Source: Candidatus Eisenbergiella merdigallinarum
GTDB lineage: Bacteria; Bacillota; Clostridia; Lachnospirales; Lachnospiraceae
Direction: 5' to 3'
Assembly (NCBI GenBank): GCA_019119355.1
Contig: DWXE01000040.1
Coordinates: 124,001-188,000 of the forward strand
Length of the DNA stretch: 64,000 nt
In this document: in pieces, positions 44,794 through 52,894 of the stretch
Layout of the letters: each line of letters starts with the position of its first letter
How positions within the stretch are numbered: the first letter of the stretch is position 1
Made by a program: the position numbers and the translations under genes
The notes under the pieces: generated by a model
Told to the model about the DNA's origin: nothing
What the model saw: the letters and a program-made list of their open reading frames with translations, nothing else
Databases searched by the model: none

Positions 44794-45835
44794 AAAGGGA
44801 AAAAGGGGCAAGGAGGGCGGACTGTTCAGCCGTCAGGCCTCCCATGCGCTGCGGGGGCTCGCCATCCTGATGGTGATGGCCTCCCATTATGGAGAATGGT
44901 ATGCGGGGGCCATCGGGCTTCCGGCGCTTTCCCAGCTGCTCATGGGGCTTGGAAGGTACGGCGTGGATATTTTTTTCCTGATGTCGGGCTACGGGCTTGC
45001 GAAAAGCGCTTCGGTGAAAAGGCCGGGCTGCGCTTTCTGGATCAGGCGTCTGCGGAGCACCTATCTGCCCTATCTCATCCTGGCGGGAATCATTGAGATC
45101 TGCGCGGGCGGCGTATATTCTGCCGGGCGGATCGTCAATTATCTGCTGGCGCAGGAATACTGGTTCATTTTTAATATCATGATATTTTACCTGGCCTTTT
45201 TCCTCTGCTTTCAGGCAAAACGGTTCCGGATCGCGGCACTTTCGTTTATGACCGCAGCCTTTTCCGCCTGGCTGAGCGGGATGGGGCGCCAGGATTTCTG
45301 GTATGTTTCCAATCTGGCCTTCCCTCTTGGAGCGGCGCTGGGGCTGTATGAGAAAAGGCTGCTGGAATGGGGAAGGAAAAATCGGCTGCCTGCCGCAGCA
45401 TTTGGCATCCTGCTGAGCATTTTGTGCGTTTTCCTGATCCCGGCGGCGATGAAGGAGCGGACGCTGCTTCTGCAGACGGGAGGCAGGGGACGGCTGCAGC
45501 TTCTTTCCAATACGCTTTTTGCCCTTTGGATCGGAATGTTTTTCTGTCTGAAGGGATGGGGAGATGAAAGAAAAAAGCTTCCGGAAACGGCGGGGGCGCC
45601 TGGGCGTGCCGTCTGCCGCTTTCTGGGATTCTTTGGGAAAAATTCCCTGTATCTGTATCTGCTGCATGCCTTCCTGTATTATCAGGTGGTGAACCGGCTG
45701 AGCCTGGGAACGCCGGGCGGATTTGCCGCCGCCCTGGGAAGCGCCGTGCTCGGCGCGGGACTGTTTTCCCTGCTCTGGGAGTGGCTGTGGAAATGGGTGG
45801 ACAGAGCGGCTCCCCAAAGGCGGCGGGGCGGCTGA
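44765..45835 (+). CDS. Acyltransferase family 3 membrane protein
   Basis: A 356-aa polytopic O-acyltransferase. The N-terminus has RGLAILMVMASHYGEWY, with the histidine thought to be catalytic in Acyl_transf_3 enzymes, then GVDIFFLMSGYG. About ten spans follow. Such proteins transfer acetyl groups to peptidoglycan, capsule or other surface sugars. The gene starts 29 bp before the stop of the frameshifted gene, so the two are coupled. A downstream SGNH-fold protein suggests a split acyltransferase-SGNH pair, a known partnership in O-acetylation. Confidence 0.88.
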   Translation: MGQNGCSRSEKGKRGKEGGLFSRQASHALRGLAILMVMASHYGEWYAGAIGLPALSQLLMGLGRYGVDIFFLMSGYGLAKSASVKRPGCAFWIRRLRSTYLPYLILAGIIEICAGGVYSAGRIVNYLLAQEYWFIFNIMIFYLAFFLCFQAKRFRIAALSFMTAAFSAWLSGMGRQDFWYVSNLAFPLGAALGLYEKRLLEWGRKNRLPAAAFGILLSILCVFLIPAAMKERTLLLQTGGRGRLQLLSNTLFALWIGMFFCLKGWGDERKKLPETAGAPGRAVCRFLGFFGKNSLYLYLLHAFLYYQVVNRLSLGTPGGFAAALGSAVLGAGLFSLLWEWLWKWVDRAAPQRRRGG

Positions 45836-45878
45836 GCATGTGCGGCGTGTGATGCGCGCAGGAGGAAGAAAGAGGATA

Positions 45879-46943
45879 ATGAGGATGAAGAAAAAAGGAA
45901 AGATAACGAGGGCGCTTTTCTCACTGCTCGCCGCGCTGCTGCTTGTGTGGGGCCAGGGAACGCAGAGCAGGGTCTGCGCGGCTCCGGGGACAGGGGAGCA
46001 GACGGCAGCGGCGGTTCCGGATCAGGAAGCAGCGGAGATTCCGAATCAGGGGGCAGCGGCGGCCCCGGATCAGATGACAGCAGTAGTTCCGGATCAGGCG
46101 GCAGCAACAGCTTCTGACCAGGCGGCAGCAGCCGTTTCCGCTCAGACGGGAACCGCGATGCAGGCCGTGGCTGCGGTGAACGTGCGGACGGGCCCCGGAG
46201 CACAGTGGCAGAGCATCGGCGTGCTTTTGCCGGGACAGACGGTCCTGGTCATCGGAGAGGATCCGTCCGGCTGGAGAGTGATCGATTTTGGCGGCATGAG
46301 CGGTTATGTGAACGGCACGTATCTGGCGCCTGCGGAAGCGGCTTCGGCCCCGGAAGCCGCCGCGCCTGCGGTTTTCGGAGCGGGGGTGGTATTCATCGGC
46401 GATTCCCGTTTCGTTCAGATGGAGGAAGCGGTGGGAGAAAATCCCTGTGTATGGATCGCGGAAAGCGGCAAGGGCCTGGACTGGTTTGAGGAAAAGGGGG
46501 TACAGCGGGCGGATGCGGTGATCGGTACGGGAACCAGGGTGCTGATCAACCTTGGGGTGAACGATGTGAGAAACATCGACCGCTATATTTCTTTTTTCAA
46601 CCGGAAGGCGGCGGAATGGACGATGCGGGGAGCTACGGTATACTATGCTTCGGTCAATCCTGTATGGACCAATCCCTATGTGACGAAGGAGCAGGTCGAG
46701 GCGTTCAACCGGAAGCTTCGGGCGAACCTTTCTCCCGGTATCCTGTGGATCGACAGCTATTCCTGGATGCAGGCCGCAGGGCTTCGGATCGTGGACGGAC
46801 TTCATTATGACGATACGACCTACCGGAACCTGTACGCCTATTATCTGACGGAGGGAATGAGCGGTGCGGTTCCCGCAGGCGCGCCGGCAGCCCTGCCCGC
46901 CCAGGCTGCGGCTCAGCCTGGGCGGGCGGAAGCGGTGGAGTGA
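45879..46943 (+). CDS. Secreted SH3-SGNH hydrolase-like protein
   Basis: A 354-aa exported protein. A signal sequence (about 1-30, cleaved near VCAAP) is followed by a repetitive Ala/Pro/Asp/Gln linker to about residue 90. An SH3-like domain (VNVRTGPGAQWQSIGVLLPG) comes next. The SGNH domain has S176 in GDSR, N in NLGVNDV, and D306 and H309 in DGLHYDD. The start is placed at 45879, where AGAGGATA and AGGAGG are upstream; the frame is open to 45723. It should hydrolyse or transfer acyl groups at the surface and follows the acyltransferase by 43 bp. Its stop lies inside the open frame of the next gene. Confidence 0.85.
   Translation: MRMKKKGKITRALFSLLAALLLVWGQGTQSRVCAAPGTGEQTAAAVPDQEAAEIPNQGAAAAPDQMTAVVPDQAAATASDQAAAAVSAQTGTAMQAVAAVNVRTGPGAQWQSIGVLLPGQTVLVIGEDPSGWRVIDFGGMSGYVNGTYLAPAEAASAPEAAAPAVFGAGVVFIGDSRFVQMEEAVGENPCVWIAESGKGLDWFEEKGVQRADAVIGTGTRVLINLGVNDVRNIDRYISFFNRKAAEWTMRGATVYYASVNPVWTNPYVTKEQVEAFNRKLRANLSPGILWIDSYSWMQAAGLRIVDGLHYDDTTYRNLYAYYLTEGMSGAVPAGAPAALPAQAAAQPGRAEAVE
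46015..46145 (+). repeat. Degenerate PDQ-AAA repeats in SGNH linker
   Basis: About six imperfect copies of a roughly 24-bp unit encode octapeptides of the form VPDQAAAT. They form the linker between signal peptide and SH3 domain. The variation is mostly synonymous or conservative, pointing to old duplication. Confidence 0.65.
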
Positions 46944-47031
46944 CGGGAAGGACGAAAGCGGCGAAAACGACGAAATCAGCAAAAATACTGAAAACAGAGA
47001 AAACGACGGAAACGGAAGGTACGTGAGGACG

Positions 47032-48642
47032 ATGGAGACGAAGAAAAACGATGGGGCAGAAAACGCGGCAGAAGGCCTTCTGCTGCCGGGAACGGTTCTT
47101 TTTTTCTGCCTGCTTGCCCTGTGCATGCAGGGGATTCCTGCGCTGGCAGCCATCCCGGAGGAGGTGAAGCGGGGAAGCTTTGCCGTCCTGTTCTTTCTGC
47201 TGCTGGCTGCCGCCGTCTTTGGGGCTGTGACCGGAAAGATCCCGGAAAGGGAAATGGTTTTCCTGATCGTGTGTCTGTCCATGCTGCTGCGCTGCGCCTA
47301 TGTGATCCTATCCGGCCTGTATGAGCGCCAGCATGATCTTGGCGTCTATACCGGCATCGGGGATGAGCAGGTGAATCCGGGACATTTGGGCTATATTGAG
47401 TTTATCTACAAATTCCGGAAGCTGCCGGATATGAATCCGTATGAGCTTTTTTCCTATTACCATCCGCCGCTGCATTATGTGATTTCCGGGTTGTGGCTGA
47501 TCCTTCTGACAGGGGCGGGCATGGCGGAGGGGCCGGCTTTTGAAAGCCTGCAGGTGCTTCCCCTTCTGTATTCCGGGCTGTTTCTGCTGGTATGCCTTCA
47601 GGTTCTTAAGCTGCTTGGCGCGCGGGGCAAGGGGCTGTACGCCGGACTGTTCCTGTGCGGGCTGCATCCCTCCCTCATGTATCTGGCCGGGAGCGTGAAT
47701 AACGATATGCTTTCCACGCTGCTGACCGCCTGCAGCATCTGGCTCTGTCTGCTGTGGATCCGGAAAAAAACGCTTCCGCTTCTGCTTGCGCTGGCGCTTT
47801 CGATTGGGCTTGGGCTGCTCTGCAAGATCAATACGGCGGTGATCGCCCTTCCCGTGGCGCTTGTGTTTCTGATGGATCTTGCAGGCGTCCTTCGCGGGGA
47901 GGGCCGCGTGGGAAGGGAGACCTGGAAGACGCTTCGCAATTACGCGTTGTTCGGGATCACCTCGGGCGTCGTGGGTCTGTCCTGGATCGCGAGAAACCTG
48001 ATCCTGTTTTCCGTAAAGCCCGGCATCTCCTCTGCCACGCCGGAGTCCGTCATGTATACGGGGGCGTACGGTCTGTGGCAGCGCATTGGGCTTCCAGCGG
48101 CGGCGGACTGGAATTTTCAGTTCCCCTTCCATGGGATCAGCGCAGAATCCTGCTGCAACACCTGGGTGATCCTGTTTCAGACGGCGCTGTTTGCGGAGGA
48201 ATATCCGGCGGGGCTGGCTGCGTTTCCCATGCTTCTGTGCCGGACGGCGTTTGTGCTCTCCATTCTGGCAGCGATAGCCTGCGCCCTCCTTTTTGCCGCG
48301 GTCTGGCGGAAAAAAACTCTGCTGGCAGTGGGAGAGGCGAAGGGAAAGCAGCCGGGAGCGCTGCTTCGTTCCCGGGCGCTGCAGGAAAGCAGCTTTCTTG
48401 GAACGGGGTATCTGGCTTTTCTCTTCAGCTTTGTCCTCTTTACCGTCAAGTATCCCTATACCTGCAGCAGTGATTTCCGTTATATCGTGATCTGCCTTCT
48501 GTATATGGGGGCTGGAATGGCGGAAAGCGCTGCGCTGTTCCCAACAGGGCGTTTCGCCCGGATCGGGGGAGCCGTCCGGGCGCTGACCTGCGCTGCGGTG
48601 GCGGCGGCCGCCTGTGCCGTTGTGGTCTGGCAGCGCTGGTAG
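47032..48642 (+). CDS. GT-C/GT39-like glycosyltransferase membrane protein
   Basis: A 536-aa protein with 11-12 membrane spans. The first extracytoplasmic loop contains the acidic segments ERQHDLGVYTGIGDEQVNPG, followed by YHPPLHYVISGLW, a pattern typical of ArnT/PMT-like GT39 and related GT-C enzymes that use lipid-linked sugars. The frame opens at 46864 inside the SGNH gene, but the first good start with a natural N-terminus is ATG at 47032. It is the last gene of the surface-glycan operon, 88 bp after the SGNH gene. The sugar donor is unknown. Confidence 0.82.
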   Translation: METKKNDGAENAAEGLLLPGTVLFFCLLALCMQGIPALAAIPEEVKRGSFAVLFFLLLAAAVFGAVTGKIPEREMVFLIVCLSMLLRCAYVILSGLYERQHDLGVYTGIGDEQVNPGHLGYIEFIYKFRKLPDMNPYELFSYYHPPLHYVISGLWLILLTGAGMAEGPAFESLQVLPLLYSGLFLLVCLQVLKLLGARGKGLYAGLFLCGLHPSLMYLAGSVNNDMLSTLLTACSIWLCLLWIRKKTLPLLLALALSIGLGLLCKINTAVIALPVALVFLMDLAGVLRGEGRVGRETWKTLRNYALFGITSGVVGLSWIARNLILFSVKPGISSATPESVMYTGAYGLWQRIGLPAAADWNFQFPFHGISAESCCNTWVILFQTALFAEEYPAGLAAFPMLLCRTAFVLSILAAIACALLFAAVWRKKTLLAVGEAKGKQPGALLRSRALQESSFLGTGYLAFLFSFVLFTVKYPYTCSSDFRYIVICLLYMGAGMAESAALFPTGRFARIGGAVRALTCAAVAAAACAVVVWQRW

Positions 48643-48692
48643 GCGGGACATGGCGTTTCAAGTGAAAAAGGAAAAATGAAAAAGGAAAAATG

Positions 48693-48733
48693 AAAGGGCC
48701 TTCTGACCGGAAGAATCAGAGGGTCTTTTTTTA
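48693..48733 (+). terminator. Terminator of membrane glycan operon
   Basis: An imperfect stem of about 13 bp (48693-48706 and 48716-48728) ends in a T-run at 48725-48732. The remaining gap to 48925 is strongly AT-rich and holds only the following promoter. Confidence 0.75.
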
Positions 48734-48833
48734 TGCAGAAAAGAAGGCGGCTGCCTTTGTCGGTTTTCTGAAACGTGTCTGTAAAATTTTTTTAAAAGAA
48801 TATACTATTAAAAAAACGGTGCCATATATTACC

Positions 48834-48861
48834 TTTACAAATAAATATTTTCTGATAAAAT
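48834..48861 (+). promoter_or_regulatory. Promoter of Spo0A-C-like gene
   Basis: TTTACA (48834-48839) and TAAAAT (48856-48861) are separated by 16 bp in AT-rich DNA, 64 bp before the start codon. Confidence 0.6.
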
Positions 48862-48925
48862 ATCTCATGAGGATAAATTGTATACACAAAAGTGTTGTAT
48901 GCTCTTTTATGAGAGGAGAGGTCAT

Positions 48926-49420
48926 ATGAGTTTGATGTGGGTATCGGTAACGGAATGTAGTCAGTCGCATATTTATCATCTTACCCAGATGATAAAAGAG
49001 GACGAGGATCTGCGGATCATATTGTCCTCCGGAACGCCCTATATGGACGAAAGAGGAGACGGAGGACTGATGTATAAGGATATGGAAAGAGTGCTGTCCA
49101 TGCTCGGCATTCCCTCTCATTTGAAGGGATACCGGTATCTGAAAACAGCCGTTGATCTGTGCATTCAGAGCATGGAGGAGCTGGATGGCGTGACAAAGCG
49201 GCTTTATCCGGATATTGCCAGAACGCATCAGACATCTGCGGAGACAGTAGAGCATGCGATCAGACATGCCATTGAAGCGGCGTGGCAGAGAGGGGATGAA
49301 AGAACGCAGAAAATGCTGTTCGGCTACAGCCATGCGGAGGGCAGAAGGCCGACCAATTCGGAATTTATTACCAGGCTGACGGATTATTTCAGGGATAGGA
49401 ACGGAAAATATCTTTCCTAA
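48926..49420 (+). CDS. Stand-alone Spo0A C-terminal-like DNA-binding protein
   Basis: A 164-aa protein. Residues about 48-160 closely follow the Spo0A effector domain: MLGIPSHLKGYRYLKTAVDL, VTKRLYPDIARTHQT, then the recognition part VEHAIRHAIEAAWQRGD and PTNSEFITRLTDYF. The first ~45 residues do not form a receiver domain and have no phospho-acceptor site. It therefore looks like a Spo0A paralogue acting without direct phosphorelay input. GGAGAGG precedes the ATG. It is monocistronic, in locally AT-rich DNA. It could bind 0A-box-like sites and modulate Spo0A-controlled genes. Confidence 0.88.
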   Translation: MSLMWVSVTECSQSHIYHLTQMIKEDEDLRIILSSGTPYMDERGDGGLMYKDMERVLSMLGIPSHLKGYRYLKTAVDLCIQSMEELDGVTKRLYPDIARTHQTSAETVEHAIRHAIEAAWQRGDERTQKMLFGYSHAEGRRPTNSEFITRLTDYFRDRNGKYLS

Positions 49421-49528
49421 AGAGGCTGTCTGAGATAAAATAAGGGGGCAGGGAAGCCTGCCGGCAGCGGCAAGCGCTTGAAACGCCGTCTGTCAGAGAC
49501 AGCAGAAAAGGAGAGGTTTGATAGAAGG

Positions 49529-50355
49529 ATGAAAGCAGCAGATCGGATCCCCCTGGAAGGGCTCTATAATACAAGAGATCTGGGAGGCATCGAAGCATCG
49601 GACGGGCGCCGGATCCGCCCGCACAGACTGATCCGCAGCGGCCAGCTTTTCGGCATGACGGAGGGCGACGTCAGGGTGCTGACGGAAGGCTACGGCCTGA
49701 AAACCGTGGTGGATTTCAGAACGCAGAGGGAGAAGGAGGAGAGTCCGGATCCCGCCCTGAAGGGAGTGGATCATCTGGAGATTCCCATACTGGACGAGCT
49801 GTCTGTAGGGATAACCAGGGATCGGGAATCGGAAAAGGGAATGCTGAAGCTTCTGACAGAGAGGCTGGACAGCGGAGTGGACGCAGCGGCGGAATACATG
49901 CAGGGACTGTACAGGAGTATGGTGAAGCAGGAATATTGCCGCAGGCAGTACCGCCGCTTTTTTGACGTTCTGTTAAAACAGGAGGAGGGCGCGGTGCTGT
50001 GGCACTGCAGCGCCGGAAAGGACAGGGCGGGCGTGGGAACGGCCTACCTGCTGTGGGCGCTGGGCGTTCCGGATGAGACGGTCTATGAGGATTACAGGAA
50101 GGTGAATGAGCTTACCCGGGGGGGGCGGTGGAAGCGGAGCTTTCCCGGATCAGAGAAAGGGTTCCCGACGAAAGGCTCCTGGAATGTCTGCGCCGTCTGA
50201 TGCAGGTGCAGGATTCCTATCTGAGAAGCGTGCAGGATGAGATCATGGAGGATTACGGAAGCCTGGACGCGTTTTTTGCGCGGGAAATGGGACTGGATGA
50301 GGGCGCAAGGCTGCGCCTGCGGGAAAAGTATCTGGAAACGAAAGCCGGAGGCTGA
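49529..50355 (+). pseudogene. Tyrosine-protein phosphatase, frameshifted at a G8 tract
   Basis: The first frame (49529-50200) gives a Y_phosphatase3/Wzb-unrelated phosphatase: YNTRDLGGIEASDGRRIRP at the N-terminus and the active-site loop HCSAGKDRAG with C160. After ELTRGG it runs into an unrelated tail. The natural C-terminus continues in another frame (50125-50355): VEAELSRIRERVPDERLLE through to KYLETKAGG. The frames meet at eight G (50118-50125); nine or six G would restore one protein of about 275 aa. The catalytic domain is intact either way. A sequencing error, a mutation or slipped-strand phase variation are all possible. Confidence 0.82.
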
Positions 50356-50369
50356 CAAATGCCTCCGGC
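50344..50369 (+). terminator. Hairpin overlapping phosphatase stop codon
   Basis: A perfect 9-bp GC-rich stem (50344-50352 and 50361-50369) places the TGA stop in its loop. It lacks a T-run, so it is a weak terminator or a 3' stabiliser. Confidence 0.55.
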
Positions 50370-50442
50370 CTTCTGGGGGGGAGCCCCCTGCTTCACGGAT
50401 CTTTCCCTTATTGGAAAAGCCTGCAGGGCGCGGCATTGAGGA

Positions 50443-51999
50443 TCAATGCTGCGCTTTTTCTGTGATCTGTTCCCGGTTTGCGTCAAATATGGGCTTCATA
50501 TACGCTTCAAAGAGAGGCATCAGCTCTCTGTCGTGATTGGTGTGGAGGAAGGGCCTGTCATCAAAGATCATGGTCTGCTCCAGCTCCGGCGTGCTGGCAG
50601 GCCAGGAAGGGAGTCCCGGATGGCCGGGATCGCCTGTTCTTGCAAACGCCATGACGGAATCAAAGATCAGCTTTTCCAGCTTTTCAACACCCTCTTCCTG
50701 CGTGGAGGGCACGAACTGAGTGTTGTGGAATACATAAGGGATATCCGCGCAGTGCCACGGCGTCGTCCCTCCGTCAATGGGCATCTCATGATCGAACAGA
50801 TAGGACCAGGTACAGGCATTCCGGGCGCTTCTTAAACGGATGTATTTCTGTGTCGCCGGGCGGAAGAGGTGATCCAGCCGGACGAGGTCGCAGAGCGGAT
50901 GCTCCGGATATGCCTCGCGGAACAGAGGGGCCAGAGCGGCCGCGTGCTCCTTTCCGAAAAACGCTTCCGCCAGCCGAAGCTGTTCCTCATCTCCCGCCGT
51001 TTTCCTCTCCGCATTTCCCGGAGCAAAGGAGGAAAATTCACCAAAGACGGAGCCGGCCAGAACCGGGATCTGCTCCGTTTCCCTGCGGAAGCCGTAGATC
51101 AGAGGATCGCCCGCGTAGAAAGCGTTTTTAAAGGGCTGGTTTCCCACGTAACGGTTTTCCCGGATAAAGGCGGGACGGATCTTTTCATAGGCCGCGGCAA
51201 GGCGGGAATAGGGAACCGTTTCCAATTCCCCGGCCCGTTTGACGGACAGCTCCTTCATCAGGCTTTGCACCAGCGCTTTTCCGCCTTCCTCTCCGACGGG
51301 AGGCTTCTGCTCCCAGACCCCGCTCATGCAGATCGCCTTCGCATACAGGCCGTCCGCGTCCGGCGACTGCAGCAGCGTCGTAACCTTTCCGCCGCCGCCG
51401 GACTGGCCGAATACGGTCACATTCTCCGGATCCCCGCCGAAGCGCTCCACATTGTCGCGCACCCATTTCAGGGCGGCGATGATATCGTCTCCCCCGGCAT
51501 TGCCGGAATTGACGTACTCGTCTCCAAAGTCGGAAAGATCCAGGTAGCCGAGAATGTTGAGCCTGTGGTTGACCGTAACAGTGACCACATCTCCGTATCT
51601 GCTCATATTTTCCCCTTCATAGGCGATATGCTCGATGGCGGAGCCGGATTCATAACCGCCGCCGTGCAGCCAGACCATGACGGGGCGTTTTTTATCATCG
51701 CAGCCCGGCGTCCACAGATTCAGATTCAGGCAGTCCTCATCCATCGGCCAGTAGCGGTGCGGCACGTAAAGCTCTCCGTTTGGTCTGGGAAGGGAAAAGA
51801 GCGGGCAGACAAAGCCAAAGCTGCACGCGTCGAATACATCCGTCCATCCCTCCACAGGCTCCGGCGCGTGAAAGCGCCGCGCTCTGGCATAGGGAATTCC
51901 CTTGAAAACACAGATATCGTTCAGGATGTATCCCTGCACCTTTCCTTTTGTGGTTTCTACTGTGGCTGTTTTTTCATCACGTCTGAAAAATGTCCCCAT
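50443..51999 (-). CDS. Type-B carboxylesterase (para-nitrobenzyl esterase-like)
   Basis: A 518-aa alpha/beta-hydrolase. The nucleophile is S200 in FGQSGGG, the oxyanion hole is HGGGYESG, and EDCLNLNLWTP is the family signature near residue 90. The acid is probably the glutamate in VFGEFSSF. There is no signal peptide, so it is cytoplasmic. The length is normal. The family hydrolyses esters and carbamates; in gut bacteria it may deacylate plant or drug esters. AGGAGAAACTT precedes the start. It stands between the phosphatase and the RelB antitoxin and is not in an obvious operon. Confidence 0.93.
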   Translation of the reverse strand: MGTFFRRDEKTATVETTKGKVQGYILNDICVFKGIPYARARRFHAPEPVEGWTDVFDACSFGFVCPLFSLPRPNGELYVPHRYWPMDEDCLNLNLWTPGCDDKKRPVMVWLHGGGYESGSAIEHIAYEGENMSRYGDVVTVTVNHRLNILGYLDLSDFGDEYVNSGNAGGDDIIAALKWVRDNVERFGGDPENVTVFGQSGGGGKVTTLLQSPDADGLYAKAICMSGVWEQKPPVGEEGGKALVQSLMKELSVKRAGELETVPYSRLAAAYEKIRPAFIRENRYVGNQPFKNAFYAGDPLIYGFRRETEQIPVLAGSVFGEFSSFAPGNAERKTAGDEEQLRLAEAFFGKEHAAALAPLFREAYPEHPLCDLVRLDHLFRPATQKYIRLRSARNACTWSYLFDHEMPIDGGTTPWHCADIPYVFHNTQFVPSTQEEGVEKLEKLIFDSVMAFARTGDPGHPGLPSWPASTPELEQTMIFDDRPFLHTNHDRELMPLFEAYMKPIFDANREQITEKAQH

Positions 52000-52050
52000 A
52001 AGTTTCTCCTCTAAGGCGGAATATTGTCGGTTGGATATCCCGCTTCATCG

Positions 52051-52181
52051 CTAAAGTTTAAAAATGTCTGAATGTGTTCCGGTATCGACAAGAGTAAGTG
52101 TCAGAATGTCGTTTTCAATGAGATAGACCAGGAGCCGGCAGGGAAAGATCCAGGCCACGTTTTCTCATGAGCTTATAACTC
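52051..52181 (-). pseudogene. Decayed RelE/YafQ-type toxin remnant
   Basis: Directly downstream of the antitoxin, one minus-strand frame reads YKLMRKRGLDLSL, the start region of YafQ-like mRNA interferases. Another reads CRLLVYLIENDILTLTLVDT and then GTHSDIF, their C-terminal core. The middle of about 35-40 residues is missing and the two pieces are in different frames. The toxin gene has thus suffered an internal deletion and should be inactive. Confidence 0.75.
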
Positions 52182-52403
52182 GTCAGGATCGCGGGAAATA
52201 CGTCTGGCCTCATTCATAGCATCAGGCGTGCGCTGGCTGTAGCGAGGCATTTCAACACTAAACGGGAGGCCGCCTCTGAGAACGCACTGATGGAGGAACA
52301 GATTGACTGCACCGGACATATCCAGTCCAAGATTATTAAATAAATCTGTGGCCTGCTTTTTAATATCAGCATCAATTCTGATCTGGGTAGGCGTTGTAGC
52401 CAT
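52173..52403 (-). CDS. RelB/DinJ-type antitoxin, orphan
   Basis: A 76-aa antitoxin. The N-terminal ribbon-helix-helix (TQIRIDADIKKQATDLFNNL) binds DNA and the C-terminal part (GLPFSVEMPRYS) would wrap a RelE/YafQ toxin. AGGTGGTG lies 7 bp before the ATG at 52403. It has a good promoter upstream. The cognate toxin downstream is broken, so the protein can only autorepress or neutralise a toxin encoded elsewhere. Confidence 0.9.
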   Translation of the reverse strand: MATTPTQIRIDADIKKQATDLFNNLGLDMSGAVNLFLHQCVLRGGLPFSVEMPRYSQRTPDAMNEARRISRDPDEL

Positions 52404-52425
52404 ATGATCACCACCTTTCAATTAT

Positions 52426-52454
52426 ACTATATGTCTTTTGCTTTACAACGTCAA
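52426..52454 (-). promoter_or_regulatory. Promoter of relB-type antitoxin
   Basis: On the minus strand TTGACG (52449-52454) and TATAGT (52426-52431) have 17-bp spacing. RelB proteins usually bind over such promoters. Confidence 0.7.
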
Positions 52455-52708
52455 TCAAAATGATGATTTTAAGAGGGAATGAATGGAAAATGATTTTGTG
52501 TATGGCGTGGGATGGGCAAATCTTTTCATAGCCGCTGTAAGACGGGAATAAAGAACCGTTTTCATTTCTCCAGATTTTCCAGGGAAACAGACCGGGGAAA
52601 ATCCATGGGAATGCCGTTGCGCAGTTTTGAAATGTGTTGCGCAGAAATCAGGGATATTATTGGGGGAATATACCTGACGGAACAAAGAATGTTTGGAATT
52701 ATTGTGAA

Positions 52709-52737
52709 TTGATAGTGAAAAAGCACAGTTATATAAT
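52709..52737 (+). promoter_or_regulatory. Promoter of second transporter operon
   Basis: TTGATA (52709-52714) and a consensus TATAAT (52732-52737) with 17-bp spacing lie about 160 bp before the first permease. The rest of the 52455-52894 gap contains no convincing gene; the leader is long enough for regulation, including LacI binding. Confidence 0.78.
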
Positions 52738-52894
52738 AAATATAAGGTATTTTTATGTGCGAAATATACGAATAGAAATGCTGCGCTTCGGCATGAAAAT
52801 GGGAAAATGCACATCGCGTCTGGATGCTTGCGGCAGCGCCGCAAAGAGGGGGCGATGGGCGCCGGTCGAAAAAGGAAAGGGAAAGGTAGGGAGA

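Noticed and set aside
46015-46145. CRISPR-like array
   Set aside because: The repeats are contiguous and encode an in-frame protein linker, with no spacers. The repeats at 62531-62620 were rejected for the same reason.
50375-50388. G7 run followed by C5 as another phase-variable tract
   Set aside because: It lies between genes, in the 3' flank of the phosphatase, so slippage there would not change a reading frame.
52440-52894. Small frames in the gap between relB and the second permease
   Set aside because: They are fragments without ribosome binding sites or domain similarity. The region is better explained as two divergent promoters with a long leader.
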